Source: Pseudomonadota bacterium (GTDB lineage: Bacteria > Pseudomonadota > Alphaproteobacteria > Caulobacterales > Caulobacteraceae). Taken from it: a DNA stretch of 64,000 nt. The notes under the pieces are model-generated. The model saw only the letters and a list, made by a program, of their open reading frames with translations. It was not told where the DNA came from and did not search any database. The position numbers and the translations under genes were made by a program. Below are positions 50,741 to 58,376 of this stretch, piece after piece. The stretch is from the NCBI GenBank assembly GCA_963205005.1, contig CAUJHW010000150.1, forward strand, positions 1 through 64,000, in the 5' to 3' direction. Numbering within the stretch: position 1 is the stretch's first letter; each line of letters opens with the position of its first letter.

Positions 50741-50855
50741 CTGCGGAGGCGGCGACGCCCCCCCGACTTGAGACCGGCGAACATGCCGGTCTGCCGTCTC
50801 CGCACCCCCCTCTTCTCGATGACACCTCTGGCGGGTCCCCGACCCGCCATTTTTT
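50741..50855 (+). ncRNA. gsrN: Candidate GSR small RNA (GsrN-like)
   Basis: A protein-free 350-base gap between two minus-strand genes holds a compact RNA-like unit on the plus strand. It has an EcfG-like promoter at the right distance and a 12-bp outer stem with one G-U pair (50742-50753 with 50793-50804). Within it a single-stranded C7 tract (50758-50764) and a perfect 7-bp inner hairpin (50772-50778 with 50785-50791) can be drawn. The unit ends in an intrinsic terminator with six T. In Caulobacter, GsrN is a sigma-T-dependent sRNA of similar size with a C-rich 5' loop that acts on katG mRNA. Homology here is inferred from context, structure and the C tract, not from alignment. Confidence 0.65.
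50830..50855 (+). terminator. Rho-independent terminator of the candidate sRNA
   Basis: GGCGGGTC (50830-50837) and GACCCGCC (50841-50848) form a perfect 8-bp stem with a 3-base loop, followed by A and six T. No plus-strand protein gene ends nearby, so it must end some other transcript. Confidence 0.92.
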
Positions 50856-50880
50856 CGCGCGGCCGGAACTGTCGCAGAAA

Positions 50881-50912
50881 AAGGGGCGGCGGGCCCAGGC
50901 CCGCCGCCCCTT
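50881..50912 (-). terminator. Rho-independent terminator of the Gly-zipper lipoprotein gene
   Basis: A near-perfect 14-bp palindrome with a 3-base loop; on the minus strand the second arm runs into five T. It begins 24 bases after the stop of the minus-strand lipoprotein gene. Confidence 0.92.
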
Positions 50913-50935
50913 ATGATTTCCCGCTACCCACGCCG

Positions 50936-51283
50936 TCAGCGGGGCGCGCCGTTCTCCCAGTAGTACCGGCCCGAACCGGAGTCGTAGTAGTAATACCGGC
51001 CAGCGCGCTCGTCGTAGTACTGGCGCCGGTTGTTCGAGGCCGCGCCGCAGCCGCCGTCCTCACGGCAGCCCTTCACGGCGCCGACCGTGCCGCCGACCGC
51101 CGCGCCGACCGCCGCGCCGGTTCCGACGCCGACGTCACCGGAGATCGCGCCGATGGCGGCCCCGGCCAGGCCTCCCAGGGCGGCGCCGCCCAGGGCGCTG
51201 CGTTCGGTGTTGCCGGAGGTGGTGCAGGCGCTGGCCAACAGGCCTGCGCCGATCAGGGCGATGAGGGGCTTCAGCGTAGGCAA
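50936..51283 (-). CDS. Gly-zipper (YMGG-like) lipoprotein, probable GSR target
   Basis: Protein of 115 aa with a lipoprotein signal (LIALIGAGLLASAC, Cys near residue 21). A Gly/Ala zipper helix pair follows (ALGGAALGGLAGAAIGAISG, then GTGAAVGAAVGGTVGAVKG), and the tail is Tyr-rich (YYDERAGRYYYYDSGSGRYYW). Gly-zipper lipoproteins of this sort are outer-membrane stress proteins of unclear action. The start is TTG 51283 with AAAGGAGAG upstream. Preceded by an exact EcfG-type promoter. Confidence 0.82.
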   Translation of the reverse strand: MPTLKPLIALIGAGLLASACTTSGNTERSALGGAALGGLAGAAIGAISGDVGVGTGAAVGAAVGGTVGAVKGCREDGGCGAASNNRRQYYDERAGRYYYYDSGSGRYYWENGAPR

Positions 51284-51318
51284 GGCGACTCTCCTTTGGA
51301 CATTGTCCCTGGCCGCAG

Positions 51319-51343
51319 AACGCCTGCGGGCAGGCCCAGTTCC
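51319..51343 (-). promoter_or_regulatory. EcfG-type promoter of the Gly-zipper lipoprotein gene
   Basis: Minus strand GGAAC (51343-51339), 16 bases, CGTT (51322-51319), exact consensus, 36 bases before the TTG start. Its -35 lies only 3 bases from the -35 of the divergent promoter. Confidence 0.85.
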
Positions 51344-51346
51344 GCC

Positions 51347-51371
51347 GGAACCAAGGTCACGGTGCGCCGTT
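51347..51371 (+). promoter_or_regulatory. EcfG-type promoter of the 51.4 kb membrane gene and lipid kinase unit
   Basis: GGAAC (51347-51351), 16 bases, CGTT (51368-51371), exact consensus, 32 bases before the GTG start of the following gene. Back-to-back with the lipoprotein promoter. Confidence 0.85.
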
Positions 51372-51403
51372 GCTGAGATGTGCATCCCTTCTGGAGGTCC
51401 GCC

Positions 51404-51745
51404 GTGGCCACATCGTACAGCGATCGCGACCCCGTCCGGGACGACGCGCCTTCCGAGCTGCGCGAGGCCTACGAACTGGGCCGCCGCGACGCCCGGGCCT
51501 CCCGGCGCCGCCATCCGGTAGCGATGACGCTGACCTTCATCGTCGCGGCCGTCGGACTGGTCGTGCTGGCCCTGGCGGCCGTCAACGGCTCGTTCTCCGG
51601 CGCGGGCGCCGTGGTGGATCACAACCTTGCCACCGCCGCCGACACGGCCGAACCTGTCGTCCGCAACGCGGCCAGCGAGGCCAGTCAGGCCGTCCGGGAC
51701 GCGACCTCTAGCAACAGGACGGAACCGTCTGCTCCCAGACCCTAG
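51404..51745 (+). CDS. Single-pass membrane protein, probable GSR target
   Basis: Protein of 113 aa. A charged N-terminus (SELREAYELGRRDARASRRRH) precedes one membrane helix (VAMTLTFIVAAVGLVVLALAA, about residues 39-59). The Ala-rich outer helix (NLATAADTAEPVVRNAASEA) resembles part of other stress-associated envelope proteins. No named family known to me. GTG 51404 has GGAGG 6 bases upstream. It may be co-transcribed with the lipid kinase 40 bases downstream. Confidence 0.75.
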   Translation: MATSYSDRDPVRDDAPSELREAYELGRRDARASRRRHPVAMTLTFIVAAVGLVVLALAAVNGSFSGAGAVVDHNLATAADTAEPVVRNAASEASQAVRDATSSNRTEPSAPRP

Positions 51746-51785
51746 GCCCGAGGAGGCCGCCCGCCCCCGCTTCACGAGAGTCGAA

Positions 51786-52631
51786 GTGGTCGCCAACATC
51801 GCCTCCGGCAGCGTCGGCCCCGACGCGCCGGACCAGCTTGCCGCCATCTTCGCCGAGTACGGGATCGCGGCGCGCATCTGCGCGCCTGCGCCGCAGGAGC
51901 TCGAATCCTGCCTGAAGGCCGCGGTCGACGCCGGTCCTGACCTGCTGGTGGTGCTGGCGGGAGACGGCACCGCCCGGCTGGCGGCTGAACTCTGCGGACC
52001 GGAGGGCCCCCTGCTCGCGCCCCTGCCGGGCGGGACCATGAACATGCTGCCGCATGCCGTCTATGGCCAGCGCCCCTGGCCAGAGGCCCTGCGCCTGGCC
52101 CTGGACACCGGCGAGAGCCGCACCCTCGGCGGCGGCGAGGTCGAGGGCCATCGGTTCCTCTGCGCCGCCATACTCGGCTCTCCGGCCCTATGGGCGCCGG
52201 CGCGCGAGGCGGTGCGCAAGGGCAAGGTCAGGCTCGCGTGGATCCGCGCCCAGCGGGCGCTCCGGCGCGCGTTCACCGGTCGTCTGCGCTACGCTCTCGA
52301 CGGCGGCGCCCGGGACAAGACCGAGGCCATGATCCTGATGTGCCCGATCGCCTCGAAGGCCATGGACGCCGACGCCGGCGCGCTGGAAGCCGCTGCGCTC
52401 AATGTCCATGGCGCCGCCGAGGCCCTGCGCCTGGGCGTCAACGCCATACTGCGCGACTGGCGGCTCGATCCGGCGGTCGAGAACCAGCCCTGCCAGGTCG
52501 CCCGGGTGTGGTCGCCGCAACCGATCCCCGCGATCCTCGACGGCGAGACGGTGAGGCTGGGCAGCGTCATCGAGGTTCGCTACGTGCCCTGCGTTGCCCG
52601 GATTCTGGCCCTGCCGCGCGAGGCCGCGTGA
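51786..52631 (+). CDS. Diacylglycerol/sphingosine kinase-like lipid kinase
   Basis: Protein of 281 aa with the DAGK catalytic fold. It opens with a nucleotide-binding strand (VVANIASGSVG) and has the signature LLVVLAGDGTARLAAELCG (GGDGT variant, GDGT kept) and APLPGGTMNMLPHAV. The C-terminal beta-sandwich ends near GETVRLGSVIEVRYVP. It would phosphorylate a membrane lipid or related alcohol. The start is unsure (GTG 51786 behind GAGAG). Its stop overlaps the phosphoesterase start (GTGA). Downstream of an EcfG promoter. Confidence 0.86.
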   Translation: MVANIASGSVGPDAPDQLAAIFAEYGIAARICAPAPQELESCLKAAVDAGPDLLVVLAGDGTARLAAELCGPEGPLLAPLPGGTMNMLPHAVYGQRPWPEALRLALDTGESRTLGGGEVEGHRFLCAAILGSPALWAPAREAVRKGKVRLAWIRAQRALRRAFTGRLRYALDGGARDKTEAMILMCPIASKAMDADAGALEAAALNVHGAAEALRLGVNAILRDWRLDPAVENQPCQVARVWSPQPIPAILDGETVRLGSVIEVRYVPCVARILALPREAA

Positions 52632-53413
52632 CCGCGTTCCGGCTGGCCCATCTGTCGGACATCCATTTCGGGGGCGAGAACCGCGAAGCGCTGGCGGCCG
52701 CGACCGACTGGATGGCCGGGGAAGCGCTCGACCTGGTTGTCGTCTCCGGCGACCTGACCCGCTACGGCGAGGTCGCCGAGTTCCGCGCCGCCGCCGCCTG
52801 GCTGGAGAGCCTGCCGCACCCCCGCTTCGTGACCCCCGGCAACCACGACGCGCCCTATCTGGCTTGGGCCGAGCGGATCGTGGCGCCGTTCCGCCGCTAT
52901 GAACGCCACATCGGACCCGCCGCGGCGCAGGAATGGCGCGGCGGGGGCGTGGCCGTGCGAGGGGTGAACACCGCACGCGGAGCCCAGCCCCGCCTCAACT
53001 GGTCGAAGGGTCAGATCTCACAGAGCCAGGTGCGGGCGGCGGCGGCCTGGTTCGAGCCCGGCGACGACCTGCGGATCGTGGTGGCGCATCACCCGCTGAT
53101 CGAGATGCTGGGCGGGCCAATGACCGCCAAGGTCTGGGGTGGCGCGCGGGCGGCGGATCGGCTGGCGGCGGCGCGGGTCGATCTGGTCCTGACGGGGCAC
53201 ATCCATGCGCCCTTCACGTGGCCCTATCCCCATGGCGATGGCCGGACCTATGCCGTGGGCGCGGGCACGCTCTCCATGCGCGAACGGGGCGTGCCGGCGG
53301 GATTCAATCTGGTCGAGGTCGAGGACGGCTGCTTCCGCATCACCGCCCTCGCCTGGACCGGCGCCCGGTACGAGCCTTACCGCACCTGGGCGCTGGATCG
53401 CCGGTCGGCCTAG
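52628..53413 (+). CDS. Calcineurin-like metallophosphoesterase
   Basis: Protein of 261 aa with all five metallophosphoesterase motifs: [33 protein letters not shown] and TGHIHAPF. These bind two metal ions. The overall form resembles 3',5'-cyclic-nucleotide phosphodiesterase CpdA-like and related enzymes; substrate not fixed. The GTG start overlaps the lipid kinase stop, so the two are coupled and perhaps work in the same lipid or nucleotide turnover. Overlaps the DUF1328 gene by 4 bases at the 3' end. Confidence 0.88.
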   Translation: MTAFRLAHLSDIHFGGENREALAAATDWMAGEALDLVVVSGDLTRYGEVAEFRAAAAWLESLPHPRFVTPGNHDAPYLAWAERIVAPFRRYERHIGPAAAQEWRGGGVAVRGVNTARGAQPRLNWSKGQISQSQVRAAAAWFEPGDDLRIVVAHHPLIEMLGGPMTAKVWGGARAADRLAAARVDLVLTGHIHAPFTWPYPHGDGRTYAVGAGTLSMRERGVPAGFNLVEVEDGCFRITALAWTGARYEPYRTWALDRRSA

Positions 53414-53592
53414 AGGCCGCCGCCGACGCCGCGACCGCGCATCAGGTGCATGATCGCCGAGACGACGAAGAGCACCAGGAATACGAAGAAGACGATCTTG
53501 GCGATGCCCATCGCGGCGCCGGCCACGGTCGTGAAACCGAGGAGGCCCGCGATCAGCGCGATCACGAGAAAGGTCAGGGCCCATCCGAGCAT
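53410..53592 (-). CDS. DUF1328 small membrane protein, probable GSR target
   Basis: Protein of 60 aa with two membrane helices and the family signature [20 protein letters not shown] then [23 protein letters not shown]1328 (YtjA) proteins are common members of alphaproteobacterial stress regulons but have no known biochemical role. ATG at 53592; a further upstream frame adds a few residues without support. An exact EcfG-type promoter is 45-70 bases upstream. Confidence 0.9.
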   Translation of the reverse strand: MLGWALTFLVIALIAGLLGFTTVAGAAMGIAKIVFFVFLVLFVVSAIMHLMRGRGVGGGL

Positions 53593-53636
53593 GTCACAGT
53601 CTCCCAAAGCAGCCCCGTGCGGGCTTCTCTGACTGG

Positions 53637-53662
53637 AACGTCCCGGTGCGTCGTCGTGTTCC
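53637..53662 (-). promoter_or_regulatory. EcfG-type promoter of the DUF1328 gene
   Basis: Minus strand GGAAC (53662-53658), 17 bases, CGTT (53640-53637), exact consensus, just after the stop of the upstream holin-like gene. Confidence 0.82.
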
Positions 53663-53664
53663 GG

Positions 53665-54063
53665 CTACTTGGGCGGTTTCGAGCCGCCGCCCGCGAGGAA
53701 GGCGCTGAGCAGAGCGGTGACCACGGCGGGATTTCGGGCGACCACCACGGCGGCCACCGTCGCCGCGCCAAGGGCGACCATCGGCCGCTCCCGGGCCAGG
53801 CCGACCAGGCGATCGACAAGGCTGGGCGGCGGAACCGCCGCCTTCCCCGCGGCGCCCGGGGCAGCCCGGCGGATGAGCAGCGCGCCGATGATCACCGCGA
53901 TCAGGGCAAACAGGGCCGCCACCACAGCAGCGGCGCCCGCCGGCCCGACATAGGCCTCCGCGATCGCGAAGACCGCATAGGAGGTGGCGACGACGCAGAC
54001 GCCCACTGCCGCCGCCACTGCGGCGACCGCGGCGACGAGCCTGAGTATGCCGCGCAGGTTCAA
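53665..54063 (-). CDS. Holin-like membrane protein of stress cluster
   Basis: Protein of 132 aa with two strong hydrophobic helices in the first half (VAAVAAAVGVCVVATSYAVF and AAVVAALFALIAVIIGALLI), then a cytoplasmic segment and a third weaker helix (MVALGAATVAAVVVARNPAVV). This resembles the phage-holin/YqjE-like proteins that often travel with DUF883 proteins. The start is TTG 54063, overlapping the stop of the DUF883-like gene (TTGA). Function unknown; envelope-stress role suggested by context. Confidence 0.78.
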   Translation of the reverse strand: MNLRGILRLVAAVAAVAAAVGVCVVATSYAVFAIAEAYVGPAGAAAVVAALFALIAVIIGALLIRRAAPGAAGKAAVPPPSLVDRLVGLARERPMVALGAATVAAVVVARNPAVVTALLSAFLAGGGSKPPK

Positions 54064-54368
54064 CGCCGCGACGAGAGCAGCAGGCCGATCAGCACGCCGA
54101 TCCCGAGCGCGGCGCCGGTGGCGGCCAACGGACGGGCGCGGATCTGCTCGCTGGCCACACGCGTGGCCTCGTCGAGCTGCTCACCGGCCACGTCGGCATA
54201 GACGCGGGACTGGGCGCGGACCTGCTCAAGCCCCTGCTGCACCACCGCCTCGATCCGCTTTGCGGCGTCGGCAATGGCCTTCTGGGCGTCGGCGCTGATC
54301 TTGGCCGCGGTTTCGGTGGCCGCGTCGGCCACATCTTCGGTCGTCAATTGGCCAGCCTTGGGGGGCAT
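54060..54368 (-). CDS. DUF883/ElaB-like membrane-anchored protein
   Basis: Protein of 102 aa: a long amphipathic helical N-terminal part (DVADAATETAAKISADAQKA to RIEAVVQQGLEQVRAQSR) and a C-terminal membrane helix (AATGAALGIGVLIGLLLSSRR), the plan of ElaB/YqjD proteins, which tether ribosomes or act in stationary phase in E. coli. First gene of a coupled pair with the holin-like gene. I looked for an EcfG promoter upstream and did not find one. ATG at 54368. Confidence 0.82.
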   Translation of the reverse strand: MPPKAGQLTTEDVADAATETAAKISADAQKAIADAAKRIEAVVQQGLEQVRAQSRVYADVAGEQLDEATRVASEQIRARPLAATGAALGIGVLIGLLLSSRR

Positions 54369-54533
54369 GTCGGAATTCTCCAGGGGTCGGGTATCGCCAC
54401 ATAAAGGTAGGGATCTCCCATCGGGCTGCAACATAGGTCGATCCAGCTTTCGCCGCAAAGACCGGGTTATCAACGCGCAGAAGATTGAAACTCTCCCGTC
54501 GCATCCCAGAAAAGCATTTCCTATGTTCGGTAC

Positions 54534-55946
54534 ATGACTCAGGAGCCCGGCTCGAACGCGGACTACCGGCGCCTGGAGCTGGCGCTCCGGGCTGCGGGCC
54601 TGGGCGAATTTCAGTGGGACATCGCCCGCAAGACCCTGCTTGTCAGCGACCGGATGTCGGCGATAACCGGCTTCCCCGCCGGCGAGAGCTTCAATGAGTC
54701 CGGCCATCTGACCGCGACCCACGCCCACCCGGACGACAAGGCGCACCTGCTGGCCTACCGCGACGCCAGGCTCGCGGCCGGCGAGACCTTCGACCTGAAC
54801 TTCCGCCTGATCCGCCCCACGGACGGCCGCACCATCTGGCTGCGGATGGCCGGGATCATCGAGCGCGACGCCGCCGGCGCCCCGAACCTGGTGACCGGCA
54901 TCGTCGAAGACGTCAGCAAGGCCCAGCAGGAAGAGGACCAGCGGCTGCAGCTGATGGCCGAGCTGGACCACCGGGTGAAGAACGTGCTGTCCGCGGTCCA
55001 GGCCCTGGCCCAGCAGACCGCCAAGCGCACGACCTCGCTCGACGCCTTCCTGCAGACCTTCGGCGGGCGCCTGAAGGCCATGGCCTCGGCCAACGAACTG
55101 CTCACCGCCGCCCGCTGGCGCGGCGCCGCCATCGATCACCTGGCCGCCGCCGAGCTGGGCGCCATCGCACCCGGCCAGGCCAGTTGGGAAGGTCCCGACC
55201 TGTTCCTGACTCCCCGCGCCGCCAACGCACTGGCTCTGGCCCTGCACGAACTGGCCACCAACGCCGTCAAGTTCGGCGCCCTGTCGCAGGAGAGCGGCCG
55301 CGTGGCGCTGCGCTGGGCCGCCCGCCCGGAAGGCGGCTTCGAGCTTAGCTGGACCGAGAGCGGAGGCCCCACGGTGACCGCGCCGGCCCGCCGCGGTTTC
55401 GGCTCGACCCTGCTGGACCAGGTCACCGGCCGCGAACTGAACGGCGACACACAGGTGGAATACAGCCCCGGCGGCGTCCGGGTGCGTCTGCGCGCCGGCC
55501 CCCAGGCCCTGGCGGAGCGACCCGCGGTCCTGCCCGAAGCTCCGGGCCTGCGGATGACCGAGACGGTCGCCACCTCCAGCGGACCCGCCAGCCTGAAAGG
55601 CGCCCGCGTTCTGATCGTCGAGGACGCCGTCCTGCTGGCCCTGGAGCTGGAGACCGGCCTGTCCGAGGCCGGCGCCGAGGTGATCGGGCCAGCCTACGAA
55701 CTGGACGAGGCGCTCGCGCTGCTGGATCAGCCGATCGACGCCGCCGTGCTGGACGCCAACCTCAACGGCCATGCGGTTACCCCGGTCGCCGAGGCGCTGC
55801 ACAGGCGCGGCGTGCCCTTCGTCTTCGCCACCGGCTATGGCGAGACCGGCGGCCCGCCGGGCGGCTTCGAGGCCCCGGTCATCCGAAAGCCCTACGACGT
55901 CACCCAGGTGGCCGCCGCCGTGGCCGCCCTGCTTGCGACCCGGTGA
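54534..55946 (+). CDS. PAS-HWE histidine kinase with C-terminal receiver
   Basis: Soluble protein of 470 aa. One PAS domain (about residues 12-130, LRAAGLGEFQWDIARKTLLVS) precedes an HWE kinase core with phospho-His in ELDHRVKNVLSAVQALAQQT (near residue 145) and HELATNAVKFGAL. A receiver follows (LIVEDAVLLALELETGL; phospho-Asp in AAVLDANLNG; Lys in IRKPYD). HWE kinases commonly feed PhyR, so placement beside the GSR island suggests a second stress input. It is divergent from the DUF883-like gene. A terminator lies downstream. Confidence 0.9.
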   Translation: MTQEPGSNADYRRLELALRAAGLGEFQWDIARKTLLVSDRMSAITGFPAGESFNESGHLTATHAHPDDKAHLLAYRDARLAAGETFDLNFRLIRPTDGRTIWLRMAGIIERDAAGAPNLVTGIVEDVSKAQQEEDQRLQLMAELDHRVKNVLSAVQALAQQTAKRTTSLDAFLQTFGGRLKAMASANELLTAARWRGAAIDHLAAAELGAIAPGQASWEGPDLFLTPRAANALALALHELATNAVKFGALSQESGRVALRWAARPEGGFELSWTESGGPTVTAPARRGFGSTLLDQVTGRELNGDTQVEYSPGGVRVRLRAGPQALAERPAVLPEAPGLRMTETVATSSGPASLKGARVLIVEDAVLLALELETGLSEAGAEVIGPAYELDEALALLDQPIDAAVLDANLNGHAVTPVAEALHRRGVPFVFATGYGETGGPPGGFEAPVIRKPYDVTQVAAAVAALLATR

Positions 55947-56096
55947 CGCGCGACGACAGCCCGCTGGGACAAGCCGCCGCCTGCAAACGCCTCGCCGGAT
56001 GCCCTAAACCCCCGCCCGAAGACCCGCGCCCACAGCGGGGGCCGGACCGGCGGCCAGGGATCATCGCCCGGATCAGGCGACCCCGGCTTCATGAGG

Positions 56097-56127
56097 GGCC
56101 CGCGGCAAAGGTCGCGGGCCACTTTTT
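56097..56127 (+). terminator. Rho-independent terminator, plus strand
   Basis: An 8-bp GC stem (56097-56104 with 56113-56120), 8-base loop, then A-C and five T. It lies about 150 bases after the HWE kinase stop and touches the end of the convergent CoA-transferase gene. Confidence 0.82.
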
Positions 56128-57338
56128 CAGATCACGCCGGCCTTGCGCAGTTCCGCCAGCCTCGCCACCGAACAGCCGGCCCGGGCGGACAGCACCTCGT
56201 CGGTGTGCTGTCCCAGGGCCGGGCCGGGCCAGCGCACCCTGCCCGGCGTCGCCGACAGCTTCGGGAAGGCGTTCTGCATACGGATCGGCCCGAATACGGG
56301 ATGCTCCACCGAGACCACGGCCTCGCGGGCGGCGAACTGGGGGTCCTCCAGCATGTCGGGGGCGCGGAAAACCCGGCTGGCCGGCACGCCCTTGCCCTCC
56401 AGAAGGATCAGCAGATCGCCTAGCACGAAGGTCGAGGTCCACTCCGAGATGATCGTGTCCAGCTCGGTCTGGTTCACGCCCCGGCTGGCATGGTCGAGGA
56501 ACTTCGGATCGGTCTTCAGGTCAGGCCGCCCCATGGCCTCGGTCAGTCGCGCATAGACGTTGTCGCCATTGCCGCCGATCAGGATCATCTCGCCGTTGGC
56601 GCAGGGATAGGCGTTGGACGGCGCGATCCCCGGCAGCACCGATCCCGAGCGCTCGCGGACATAGCCGGTGATGTCGTACTCGGTGATCAGGTTCTCCATC
56701 ACCCCCAGCACGCTCTCGTAGAGCGCCGCGTCGATCACCTGGCCCCTGCCCGTATTGGCCCGGTGATGCAGCGCCATGGTGATCCCCATGACGGCGTGCA
56801 TGGCCGCCAGGCTGTCGCCGATGGAGATGCCCGCCCGCGCCGGCGGCCGGTCCGGCTCGCCCGTCACATAACGCAGGCCACCCATGGCCTCGCCGATCAG
56901 GCCGTAGCCGGCCCGCTGGGAATAGGGACCGGTCTGACCGAAGCCGGAGATCCGCGCCATGATCAGGCCCGGGTTGTCCTTCGACAGGACGTCATAGCCC
57001 AGGCCCCACTTTTCCATGGCGCCGGGGCGGAAGTTCTCGATCACCACGTCGGCGCCGGCGATCAGCGACTTCGCGATCGCCTGGCCCTCGGACGTGCGCA
57101 GGTCCAGGCCCACTGACTTCTTGTTGCGCCCGATCACCGGCCACCAGGGTGACAGGCCCTTGGGCAGGCTGCGGCCCCACTGGCGCATGGGATCGCCTAC
57201 CTTCGGGTCCTCGACCTTGATCACCTCGGCGCCGAAGTCGCCCAGGATCTGGCCGCAGAACGGGCCGGCGATGAGCGAGCCCATCTCGATGACGACAAGG
57301 TCGGAGAGCGGGCCGGCGGGGGATGCGGTGTCGGTCAT
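56127..57338 (-). CDS. Family III CoA-transferase (CaiB/BaiF)
   Basis: Protein of 403 aa of the CaiB/BaiF/Frc family that moves CoA between acids. Conserved segments are VVIEMGSLIAGPFCGQILGDF, EVIKVEDPKVGDPMRQWG, the nucleotide-binding NKKSVGLDLR, and ARISGFGQTGPYSQRAGYG; the likely catalytic Asp is in ISIGDSLAAMH. Substrate not evident, but fatty- or amino-acid breakdown would fit other genes here. ATG at 57338. Single gene, no coupled partner. Confidence 0.92.
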   Translation of the reverse strand: MTDTASPAGPLSDLVVIEMGSLIAGPFCGQILGDFGAEVIKVEDPKVGDPMRQWGRSLPKGLSPWWPVIGRNKKSVGLDLRTSEGQAIAKSLIAGADVVIENFRPGAMEKWGLGYDVLSKDNPGLIMARISGFGQTGPYSQRAGYGLIGEAMGGLRYVTGEPDRPPARAGISIGDSLAAMHAVMGITMALHHRANTGRGQVIDAALYESVLGVMENLITEYDITGYVRERSGSVLPGIAPSNAYPCANGEMILIGGNGDNVYARLTEAMGRPDLKTDPKFLDHASRGVNQTELDTIISEWTSTFVLGDLLILLEGKGVPASRVFRAPDMLEDPQFAAREAVVSVEHPVFGPIRMQNAFPKLSATPGRVRWPGPALGQHTDEVLSARAGCSVARLAELRKAGVI

Positions 57339-57395
57339 GACCCCCGCATAACCCGCGAAACGCCGAAGCTTAAGCCCCTTTTGTTGCGCGAACCG

Positions 57396-58376
57396 TCAAG
57401 CAGATTGTCGTTCAAGGGTCCGCCGCCGCCGCAACGCCCCGCCGGCCATGCCGAACCCGCCGATCATCAGCGCCCAGGTCGCCGGTTCCGGGACCGCGCC
57501 GAAGCTGGCGGCGCTGTTCCAGAAATCCACGCCCTGATCATTGAGCAGGGTGAACCGGGCGTTCGGCGACAGATCCACCCGGTCGCCGTTGGCGTCCAGC
57601 GCGGTGAACCCCGTGATCCCACTCCATTCGAGCGTATGTGAGAAGTCTGAAAGCGCTGACGACGAATAGCTGTCGAAACCCGAGAACCGTGGGCTGGTGA
57701 TACTGGCCTGGGAGAACAGCGCGAAGCTCATGGCGAGTTCAATCTGTTCGCCCGGCCGCACCAGTATCCGGCCACTCTGCGTCTCGATGGAGCCCGTCGC
57801 CTCGCCCGTCTCCTGTCGCGCCTTCGAGCCGCCACCCGACTCCGCCTGCAGACTCCAGTTGTAGGTAATGCTGCTGAGCGCGTGATTGAACCGCGGGTCT
57901 ATTGCGAACCCTGAGACGGTTCCGGCAGCGCGGACGTCAAAATCGAGCAGGATGGACTGCACGCCGATCTGTTCCCAGGATGTGCAGGTAACGACATCGC
58001 AGACGCCCGCCCCTACGGTGAGAAGGTCTCGACTTGAGGCCTCGGCCAGGGCTGTGAACTTGCCCGACGAATACTCGTTGGCGGTATGCAACGACACGCC
58101 GGACTGGCCGGAGAGACGCCCCGTCGACGCTGAAGCGCTCGCGAAGGCGTTGCCGATATCGGCTGTGAGCAGGGCGTTGGCGTTCGTTCCGTCGTTGGAG
58201 GCGGTATCCGACAGAATGCTGTGCGAGATGGCCTCCGGTTCCTGCCTCGCGATCGCACGGACCCCGGCCGCAGCCTTTTCGGCGGACGCGGCGAACAGAC
58301 ACGCCAACAGGAGCGCCGCAGCATGGGAGTTGCGATGGTTGGCCACCAAGCGAAGGGGTCGTGACGTCAGGGTCAT
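57396..58376 (-). CDS. PEPxxWA-CTERM sorting-domain protein
   Basis: Secreted protein of 326 aa: signal peptide region (AAALLLACLFAASAEKAAAG), a beta-rich Ser/Ala/Gly-rich middle, and the C-terminal sorting signal with PEPATWALMI, a Gly-rich hydrophobic helix and RRRR. A segment before the tail (LNDQGVDFWNSAASFG) is shared in style with the next gene (KSDATGFDYWNDAG). Probably surface-displayed after exosortase cleavage. The ATG at 58376 has AAGGA upstream and overlaps the upstream gene (ATGA); the longer open frame is not supported. Confidence 0.85.
   Translation of the reverse strand: MTLTSRPLRLVANHRNSHAAALLLACLFAASAEKAAAGVRAIARQEPEAISHSILSDTASNDGTNANALLTADIGNAFASASASTGRLSGQSGVSLHTANEYSSGKFTALAEASSRDLLTVGAGVCDVVTCTSWEQIGVQSILLDFDVRAAGTVSGFAIDPRFNHALSSITYNWSLQAESGGGSKARQETGEATGSIETQSGRILVRPGEQIELAMSFALFSQASITSPRFSGFDSYSSSALSDFSHTLEWSGITGFTALDANGDRVDLSPNARFTLLNDQGVDFWNSAASFGAVPEPATWALMIGGFGMAGGALRRRRTLERQSA

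Noticed and set aside
50741-50855. 4.5S (SRP) RNA, 6S RNA or tmRNA as identity of the structured RNA
   Set aside because: The SRP core (GGTCAGG ... GGAAGGAAGCAGCC) is absent, the size is too small for 6S or tmRNA, and the promoter is of EcfG type.
54369-54533. Search for an EcfG promoter between the DUF883-like gene and the HWE kinase
   Set aside because: No GGAAC on either strand with a suitable -10 was found, so I do not claim GSR control for these two units.
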